Source: Bacillota bacterium
GTDB taxonomy: Bacteria; Bacillota; Dethiobacteria; Dethiobacterales; Dethiobacteraceae
Direction of reading: 5' to 3'
Length of the DNA stretch: 11,054 bases
Assembly (NCBI GenBank): GCA_024650095.1
Contig: JANKMV010000041.1
Coordinates: 1-11,054 of the forward strand
The position numbers and the translations under genes are program-made. A model generated the notes under the pieces. It searched no databases and was not told where the DNA came from. It saw only the letters and a program-made list of their open reading frames with translations. How positions within the stretch are numbered: position 1 is the first letter of the stretch; every line of letters starts with the position of its first letter. Of the stretch, positions 6,423 to 11,054 are shown piece after piece.

Positions 6423-7028
6423 CTACCTCCTTTTTTTCTTCTTACGTGAAAGTGCACGCATCGTTTTATCTAAAATAATGGCAACTGTCGTGGCACAGAT
6501 GGTGGCAATTATGGTGGTACCCACAATTTCCGTGGGGTAAAGAGAACCGCTGGCCGCTCGCAAGGCAACCACCGTGGTGGGAATTAGGGTAATACTCGAT
6601 GTATTGACGGCAAGAAAGGTACACATCTCATCGCTTGCCATCTCTGGCTCTTCATTAATAGCCTGTAACTCCTGCATAGCTTTGAGGCCAAAGGGTGTGG
6701 CCGCACTCCCCATGCCCAACAGGTTTGCACTCATATTCATCAAAATAGCATGCATGGCGGGGTGGTTACGCGGTAAACGTGGAAAGAGAAGTAAAGAGAG
6801 TGGCCGCAGAATTTTTACAACCCAGTTGATTAAGCCACTCTTTTCAATTAGCTTCATCATGCCCAGCCAAAAAGTCATAATACTAATGAGGGAAAAAGCA
6901 ACACTAACAGCTTGTTCAGCTGAAGAAAAGAGAGATTCCGTGACGGCTTCAATTCTCCCCGTAGCCGCCGCTACCATCAAGCCTATAATCATCATGCCAA
7001 ACCAAAGGAAGTTAATCAATCGAGACAC
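6423..7028 (-). CDS. spmA: Spore maturation protein A
   Basis: 201 residues, the normal SpmA size. Multi-pass membrane protein of the Gate/nucleoside-recognition superfamily: an N-terminal helix (MSRLINFLWFGMMIIGLMVA), FWLGMMKLIEKSG, HPAMHAILMNMSANLLGMGSAATP, FLAVNTSSITLIPTTVVALR and a last helix before a very basic tail (RKKKKRR). Known role: spore cortex maturation together with SpmB and DacB. The start is GTG at 7028 with a weak GGTGG ahead; no better in-frame start is visible. The AGG AGG codons for the last two arginines also serve as the ribosome-binding site of spmB. It begins 34 bases after the dacB stop. Confidence 0.92.
   Translation of the reverse strand: MSRLINFLWFGMMIIGLMVAAATGRIEAVTESLFSSAEQAVSVAFSLISIMTFWLGMMKLIEKSGLINWVVKILRPLSLLLFPRLPRNHPAMHAILMNMSANLLGMGSAATPFGLKAMQELQAINEEPEMASDEMCTFLAVNTSSITLIPTTVVALRAASGSLYPTEIVGTTIIATICATTVAIILDKTMRALSRKKKKRR
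6426..6433 (-). promoter_or_regulatory. spmB Shine-Dalgarno inside the spmA C-terminal codons
   Basis: AAAGGAGG, read on the minus strand, overlaps the last two sense codons of spmA (AGG AGG) just before its TAG. It is nine bases from the GTG at 6416 but only three from the TTG at 6422, which decides the spmB start in favour of GTG and suggests translational coupling. Confidence 0.7.
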
Positions 7029-7062
7029 CGCCCCACCATCTAGTTATTTTCAGCTGCATTGC

Positions 7063-8178
7063 CTAAAAGTAACGACTAAAAAAGTCACGGAGCCTAGCCA
7101 AGATACCGTCCCTTTCTATTGCTTCGGCAGCCACAAGCGGCGTCTCCACCACTTGTTCCGTGCCAAAATAGATACGGAGCATCCCCACTTGCTGCCCCTT
7201 GCTGACAGGAGCATTCACTTCATCAGGCAGCTCAAATTGGAAGCGCAATAATTGGGCTTCATCTTCTTTCAGTGGTAAGCCAATGGTTTCCCTACAAACT
7301 AGTGCAACTTTGTCTAGTTTGCCCTTCTTCACCGCAATGGTTTTAACCGGTTTATCTGCCTCCACAATACTCTCCCAGGCGTAATGTGCGTAGCCAAAAT
7401 CCAAGAGGGCTATGGAATCTTCCCACATCTGGGGAGCATTTAAAACAACTGTTACCAGTCGCCATTGATCACGTGATGCGGCTCCCACAAAGCAGCGCCC
7501 TGCCGGCGTCGTCCACCCAGTTTTGATACCCTCCGCGCCTTCATACATGGTTAAGAGTTTATTTTGGTTGCGCAGGATACGATCATAGGGCCGGCCAGTC
7601 CAGGAAATTCTTTTCTCCACAGTCGCTGCAACTTCTCTAAATTTGGGCAAAGACATGGCATGTACGGCAATCAGCCCCAAATCATAGGCGGTGGTATAAT
7701 GCTCCTCGTGATCCAAGCCGTGTGGATTCATAAACTTGGTATGAACCGCGCCTAACTCATGTGCTCTTTCTGTCATAAGCTTCGCAAATTCTTCCACCGA
7801 ACCAGCAAGGAATTCGGCGATTGCGTATGCGGCATCATTACCAGAACGCAAAAGTAAGCCATACAGCAATTCTTCTAACGTTTTCTCTTCCCCAGCGTCT
7901 AAATCTACACTTGATCCTTCCACCAATGAGGCATATTCGCTGACGTTGACCACACTCTGCAATTTTTGAGATTCAATCGCCAAGATAGCCGTCATAATCT
8001 TTGTGGTACTTGCCATGGCCAGTTGTTCATGCGCATTTTTACTAAACAAGATCCTTCCTGTGGCCTGGTCCAGTACCACGGCCGCACGTGCGGTTACGCT
8101 AGGCGGTTCCATCGCCCCAACAATGCCTGTCTGTAATAACAACAGCACCGTGAGTAAGACAACTAAAATTTTACGCAT
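7063..8178 (-). CDS. dacB: D-alanyl-D-alanine carboxypeptidase, sporulation type (PBP5*/DacB)
   Basis: 371 residues. A signal peptide occupies about 1-22 (MRKILVV, Leu-rich core, likely cut after GA), so it acts outside the membrane on peptidoglycan, removing the terminal D-Ala. Serine peptidase S11 motifs are complete: STTK with Ser57 and Lys60, SGN (112-114), KTG (219-221). A PBP5-type C-terminal beta domain follows to about 350, and the end (GILARLRDFFSRYF) looks like an amphipathic membrane-anchoring helix. Known: in Bacillus DacB (PBP5*) lowers cortex cross-linking during sporulation and precedes spmA and spmB, as here; DacF is the nearest alternative name. The ATG at 8178 is set by GGAGGGG seven bases upstream; the longer ORF to 8256 lacks such a signal. 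I see no clear sigma-E promoter by eye. Confidence 0.92.
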   Translation of the reverse strand: MRKILVVLLTVLLLLQTGIVGAMEPPSVTARAAVVLDQATGRILFSKNAHEQLAMASTTKIMTAILAIESQKLQSVVNVSEYASLVEGSSVDLDAGEEKTLEELLYGLLLRSGNDAAYAIAEFLAGSVEEFAKLMTERAHELGAVHTKFMNPHGLDHEEHYTTAYDLGLIAVHAMSLPKFREVAATVEKRISWTGRPYDRILRNQNKLLTMYEGAEGIKTGWTTPAGRCFVGAASRDQWRLVTVVLNAPQMWEDSIALLDFGYAHYAWESIVEADKPVKTIAVKKGKLDKVALVCRETIGLPLKEDEAQLLRFQFELPDEVNAPVSKGQQVGMLRIYFGTEQVVETPLVAAEAIERDGILARLRDFFSRYF

Positions 8179-8218
8179 ACCCGATCCCCTCCATTTTCGA
8201 ACGCTCACTGTCGTTTTT

Positions 8219-8246
8219 TTTATAATTTTTCTAACTGTAAAGTCAA
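8219..8246 (-). promoter_or_regulatory. Candidate sigma-A-like promoter for dacB operon
   Basis: TTGACT (8246-8241) and TATAAA (8224-8219) are spaced by 16 bases, about 40 bases before the dacB start. A sporulation gene would be expected to use sigma-E, and I could not find a convincing sigma-E element, so this may be a vegetative promoter or a chance match in an A/T-rich stretch. Confidence 0.35.
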
Positions 8247-8378
8247 TAATTAGCACCAGAACAAGAAAGACGCTTCACTCCTTATCTACGGATGCGTTTT
8301 TATTTCCTTTTCCAACAAGAAAGGCACGCTTATTCGGTTCCCTTAACGCGTGCTTTTCAGTGCCGGTTTCATTAGCCT

Positions 8379-8394
8379 CTTTGCAAATGCAAAG
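8379..8394. repeat. Short inverted repeat CTTTGCA-aa-TGCAAAG
   Basis: A perfect seven-base inverted repeat with a two-base spacer lies in the 271-base gap between dacB and the ABC-F gene. It could be a regulator-binding site, but it is about 200 bases from the dacB start and 25 bases past the ABC-F terminator, so no target gene is obvious. Nearby are a wider inverted repeat GCACGC/GCGTGC (8325-8352) and the palindrome TACCGGTA. No coding sequence is supported in this gap. Confidence 0.4.
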
Positions 8395-8418
8395 TGATAT
8401 AATTTCCTTACCGGTATT

Positions 8419-8447
8419 AAAAAAGCATCCTCCACATAGGAAGATGC
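8419..8447 (-). terminator. Intrinsic terminator of the ABC-F gene
   Basis: On the minus strand GCATCTTCC (8447-8439), loop TATGT and GGAGGATGC (8433-8425) make a nine-pair stem with one G-T wobble. Six T follow (8424-8419). It begins three bases after the stop codon, and separates this gene from the dacB operon. Confidence 0.88.
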
Positions 8448-8449
8448 CT

Positions 8450-10387
8450 CTAGTCTTTATCTTCATGAACAAACTTTTCTAGTTGCTCTGTGAGCGTTTC
8501 CCACTGTGCATACAATGAATGAAGCTCTACTTTTATATCCTCCATTTCTTGTCCTTTATCTGCCGCCACTTGATAATCGGAAAAAACATCTGGCTGCAAA
8601 AGATCTTTTTCCAATAAGGCTATTTTATTCTCGTTACGGGTAATTTCTGCTTCAATGGTTTTTACCTTCTCTTTCAATTGGCGATGCTGGCGACGCTGCT
8701 GTAATTCTTCGTCACGTCGAAGTCGCTCTTCTTCCTGTCGCTGGCGTTTGCTCTCAATGATAGGACTTATAACTTGTGTAGCATGTTTTTCCCGAGCCTG
8801 AACATAATCACCGTATGGCAGAGGATACAGAATCACTCGCCCGTTATCTACATCCAATACTTTAGTTGTGGTACGTTCTAAAAAATAGCGATCATGCGAA
8901 ACTACCAGTAGCGTTCCAGGAAAAGAACGAATGGCATCTTCTAATTCTTCCACACCACCAATATCTAAATGGTTGGTCGGCTCATCTAGTACCAAGAAAT
9001 TTCCATCATCTAACCCCAACTTAGCCAAAGCCAAGCGGCTCTTCTCCCCACCGCTCAAATCAAGATTGCGTTTATAGACATCATCTCCCGAGAAAAGAAA
9101 ACGACCCAAATAATTTCTTGCCTGGGTTAACGTCATCTGGGAAGCATTCATAATTTCCTCGAGCGGTGTTTGCTCACTAATAGCCTGTTGGTGTTGATCA
9201 AAATACACAAGCTTCACACTCGGGCCCACCCAAACGCGACCGGCATCGGCTACTAGTTCACCCGCAATTAGTTTTAAGAGCGTACTTTTGCCCGAACCAT
9301 TAGGGCCAACAAGGGCGACACGGTCGCCCCAGTGAAGCTCGAAGTTCACAGCTGAAAATACCGGATTTTCTGCAAAGGTTTTCTCTACATCCTCCAAGCG
9401 CACAGCAATCTCGCCACTTCGACCAGAGAAACCGAAATCAAGCATCATCGCCTTTGCTTCTTGGGGTTTTTCTAGAGCAACCACTTTATCTAAACGCTTC
9501 TGCCGGCTTTTAGTTTGACGTTTTTCGCGCTCTCCTGTGCCCGAAGTACGAATATATGTGGCTTCTTTATCTATAAACTCTTGCTGTTTTGCATATGCTT
9601 TTTCTTGAGTAAGTCGCTCCAGTTCCCGTTGTGCCTGATACGCTGAATAATTACCTGAATAGCTTTTAACGCGTCCACTTTCCAACGCAAGTATGCGGCT
9701 TGCAACACGGTCAAGGAAATAACGATCATGTGAGACGATCAAAACACTACCAGACCAGTCACAGAGAAACTTTTCTAACCATTCAACGGCAGAGATATCC
9801 AAGTGATTGGTTGGTTCATCCAAGAGCAAAACATCGGGCTCCTCCAGTAATAGACGAGCTAACCGTAAACGTGTTTGTTCCCCACCGGAGAAGGTGCTAA
9901 CCAAGCGTGCTAAATCCTGCATTTGAAATCCCAAACCGCTAACGATGCCACGTAAACGAGCTTCTGCACTATAACCGCCGGCTTCTTCAAATTGATGACG
10001 AAGTTCACCATAGCTAGCCATAATATCCTCGAGGTGCTCGCTTGTTAATTTTTCTGGCGTAGCCATTTGCTGTTCTAACTGCTGGATCTGTAGCGCTAAC
10101 TGATCTGTAAAAGTAAAAGCGCGGCGTAATTCTTCTTCCATCGTACCCGTCGCCACCGTAGCAGAGCTCTGCTCAAGAAAACCGAGTGTGGTGCCACGAG
10201 CAAACGTAATATTTCCCTCATCAGCTCTTTGATCTCCGGCAATAATAGTAAGGATCGTTGTTTTTCCTGCGCCATTAGCACCGACTAAACCAACACGCTC
10301 ACGTGGCTGCAATTGAAACGTAACGTCGCTTATGATTGTATCTACACCAAAAGATTTCTTTAGTTGATGAACGCTTAATAAACTCAC
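8450..10387 (-). CDS. ABC-F family ATP-binding protein (Uup/YdiF-like), ribosome-associated
   Basis: 645 residues, no membrane segments. Two ABC domains are present. First: Walker [10 protein letters not shown] (36-44), signature FSGGEQ (166-171), Walker [12 protein letters not shown] with Glu191. Second: Walker [10 protein letters not shown] (361-369), signature LSGGE (444-448), Walker [12 protein letters not shown] with Glu469. Between them lies the charged linker (about 238-320) that in ABC-F proteins reaches the tRNA/peptidyl-transferase region of the ribosome. A basic, then Glu/Lys-rich coiled-coil C-terminal domain (about 547-640) is of the type seen in Uup and YdiF. Known of the family: translation factors that relieve stalled ribosomes, a few giving antibiotic protection; nothing here marks it as a resistance factor. 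I chose the GTG at 10387 because GGAGG lies seven bases upstream; the TTG at 10408 has no such signal. It ends in a strong terminator and diverges from typA. Confidence 0.9.
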   Translation of the reverse strand: MSLLSVHQLKKSFGVDTIISDVTFQLQPRERVGLVGANGAGKTTILTIIAGDQRADEGNITFARGTTLGFLEQSSATVATGTMEEELRRAFTFTDQLALQIQQLEQQMATPEKLTSEHLEDIMASYGELRHQFEEAGGYSAEARLRGIVSGLGFQMQDLARLVSTFSGGEQTRLRLARLLLEEPDVLLLDEPTNHLDISAVEWLEKFLCDWSGSVLIVSHDRYFLDRVASRILALESGRVKSYSGNYSAYQAQRELERLTQEKAYAKQQEFIDKEATYIRTSGTGEREKRQTKSRQKRLDKVVALEKPQEAKAMMLDFGFSGRSGEIAVRLEDVEKTFAENPVFSAVNFELHWGDRVALVGPNGSGKSTLLKLIAGELVADAGRVWVGPSVKLVYFDQHQQAISEQTPLEEIMNASQMTLTQARNYLGRFLFSGDDVYKRNLDLSGGEKSRLALAKLGLDDGNFLVLDEPTNHLDIGGVEELEDAIRSFPGTLLVVSHDRYFLERTTTKVLDVDNGRVILYPLPYGDYVQAREKHATQVISPIIESKRQRQEEERLRRDEELQQRRQHRQLKEKVKTIEAEITRNENKIALLEKDLLQPDVFSDYQVAADKGQEMEDIKVELHSLYAQWETLTEQLEKFVHEDKD

Positions 10388-10394
10388 TGAGTAA

Positions 10395-10399
10395 CCTCC
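10395..10399 (-). promoter_or_regulatory. Shine-Dalgarno deciding the ABC-F start
   Basis: GGAGG on the minus strand lies seven bases before the GTG at 10387. The longer reading from TTG at 10408 would place this site inside the coding region, so GTG is preferred. Confidence 0.7.
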
Positions 10400-10409
10400 A
10401 TTGTACAAG

Positions 10410-10450
10410 TTCCCTGCTATTTATTCCCCATATCACCCCATTTTCCCTGC
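10410..10450. repeat. Direct repeat TTCCCTGC in the divergent ABC-F/typA region
   Basis: The octamer TTCCCTGC occurs at 10410-10417 and 10443-10450, 33 bases apart, close to three helical turns, with C-rich ATTCCCC and CACCCC between. It sits just ahead of the ABC-F start. It may be a regulator site or chance; no known operator is recognised. Confidence 0.25.
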
Positions 10451-10486
10451 CAAAAATAGTCGCAAGAACTGCTAACAATATTTTTC

Positions 10487-10515
10487 TTGTCTCACCGTCA
10501 CAATGCTGGTATACT
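10487..10515 (+). promoter_or_regulatory. Sigma-A promoter of typA, extended -10
   Basis: TTGTCT (10487-10492), a 17-base spacer and TATACT (10510-10515), preceded by TGG in the extended -10 position. The expected start near 10522 leaves a leader of about 24 bases ending in AGGAGG. Confidence 0.7.
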
Positions 10516-10545
10516 TATAAGGATGTGCAACTAGGAGGAAAAATA

Positions 10546-11054
10546 ATGCAAATTCGTAACGTAGCTATTATCGCACACGTTGACCATGGCAAAACTACAC
10601 TCGTTGATGGCATGCTCCGTCAAAGCGGTATTTTCCGTAGTAATGAAGCCCTTGTGGAACGCGTGATGGACTCTAATGACTTGGAACGGGAACGCGGTAT
10701 TACTATTCTTGCTAAGAATACGGCCGTGTTTTATCAAGGTATAAAGATCAACATCGTTGATACACCCGGACACGCTGATTTTGGCGGTGAAGTTGAGCGT
10801 GCTTTATCCATGGTTGATGGTGTACTTTTAGTGGTAGATGCCTTTGAAGGTCCCATGCCGCAAACACGCTTTGTGCTGCGAAAAGCACTAGAGTTAGGCT
10901 TGCGACCCATTGTAGTCGTTAACAAGGTGGACCGCAGCGATGCAAGACCCATGCAGGTTGTGGATATGGTTTTTGATTTATTTGTTGAATTAGGAGCCAC
11001 AGATGAGCAATTAGATTTCCCTGTTATTTATGCTTCAGCACGGGACGGTGTGGC
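10546..11054 (+). CDS. typA: Ribosome-binding GTPase TypA/BipA, N-terminal part (truncated by window edge)
   Basis: 169 complete codons are visible of about 600 usual. This is the translational GTPase domain: G1 AHVDHGKTT (10-18), switch I/G2 ERERGITI (48-55), G3 DTPGH (72-76), G4 NKVD (126-129) and a G5-like SAR near residue 164. The start [16 protein letters not shown] and [20 protein letters not shown] point to TypA/BipA, not EF-G or LepA. Known role: binds ribosomes in a GTP-dependent way and supports ribosome assembly and growth under stress, for example cold. The ATG at 10546 has AGGAGG seven bases upstream and a good promoter. It is divergent from the ABC-F gene. The later domains lie outside the window. 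Confidence 0.95.
   Translation, partial: MQIRNVAIIAHVDHGKTTLVDGMLRQSGIFRSNEALVERVMDSNDLERERGITILAKNTAVFYQGIKINIVDTPGHADFGGEVERALSMVDGVLLVVDAFEGPMPQTRFVLRKALELGLRPIVVVNKVDRSDARPMQVVDMVFDLFVELGATDEQLDFPVIYASARDGV

Noticed and set aside
8270-8320. Possible plus-strand terminator-like stem (ACGC...GCGT followed by T-run)
   Set aside because: The stem is only about four strong pairs with a 20-base loop, and no plus-strand gene precedes it.
8275-8472. 65-codon minus-strand reading frame in the dacB/ABC-F gap
   Set aside because: It overlaps the ABC-F gene end and its terminator, has no ribosome-binding site and encodes no recognisable domain.
8450-10387. ABC-F gene as an antibiotic-resistance determinant
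   Set aside because: Its long coiled-coil C-terminus and overall form fit housekeeping Uup/YdiF-type proteins, and no leader peptide attenuator is visible upstream.

Overview
The window looks like a chromosomal segment of an endospore-forming Firmicute, most likely a Clostridia-type anaerobe. Three things suggest this: a dacB-spmA-spmB sporulation set followed by rluB (the order I recall from Bacillus), strong AGGAGG ribosome-binding sites with some GTG starts, and a lipoprotein binding protein instead of a periplasmic one. Base composition is moderate. I see no phage, IS, CRISPR, tRNA or rRNA.

Layout. (1) 1-278, minus: 5' part of cobQ, cobyric acid synthase. (2) 389-1060, plus: a membrane protein with a C-terminal RCK_C/TrkA-C domain, divergent from cobQ. 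(3) 4297 down to 1007, minus: btuF-btuC-btuD, a corrinoid/cobalamin ABC importer, preceded by a cobalamin riboswitch (4558-4402) and its expression platform. BtuD carries an extra C-terminal domain of about 165 residues, and its 3' end overlaps gene 2 tail to tail by 54 bp. (4) 8178 down to 4616, minus: dacB, spmA, spmB, a RidA-family gene and rluB. Spacing is close and no terminator is visible between them, so they probably form one transcription unit. (5) 8450-10387, minus: an ABC-F ATPase ending in a strong intrinsic terminator. (6) 10546 to the right edge, plus: 5' part of typA/bipA, with a good sigma-A-type promoter and divergent from the ABC-F gene.

How the genes fit together. The left third concerns B12: import by BtuFCD under riboswitch control, and a late amidation step of corrinoid synthesis (CobQ). 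The potassium-type protein lies between them on the opposite strand. The middle concerns spore cortex maturation (DacB trimming, SpmA/SpmB), with housekeeping genes (RidA, RluB) sharing the transcript. The right side holds two translation-associated NTPases, ABC-F and TypA, transcribed from a shared intergenic region.

Most of the window is ordinary and recognisable. The points I would look at again are the BtuD C-terminal domain, the small TM/pore-loop-like RCK_C protein, the tail-to-tail overlap, the in-frame spmA-TAG-spmB junction, and alternative pairings in the riboswitch leader.
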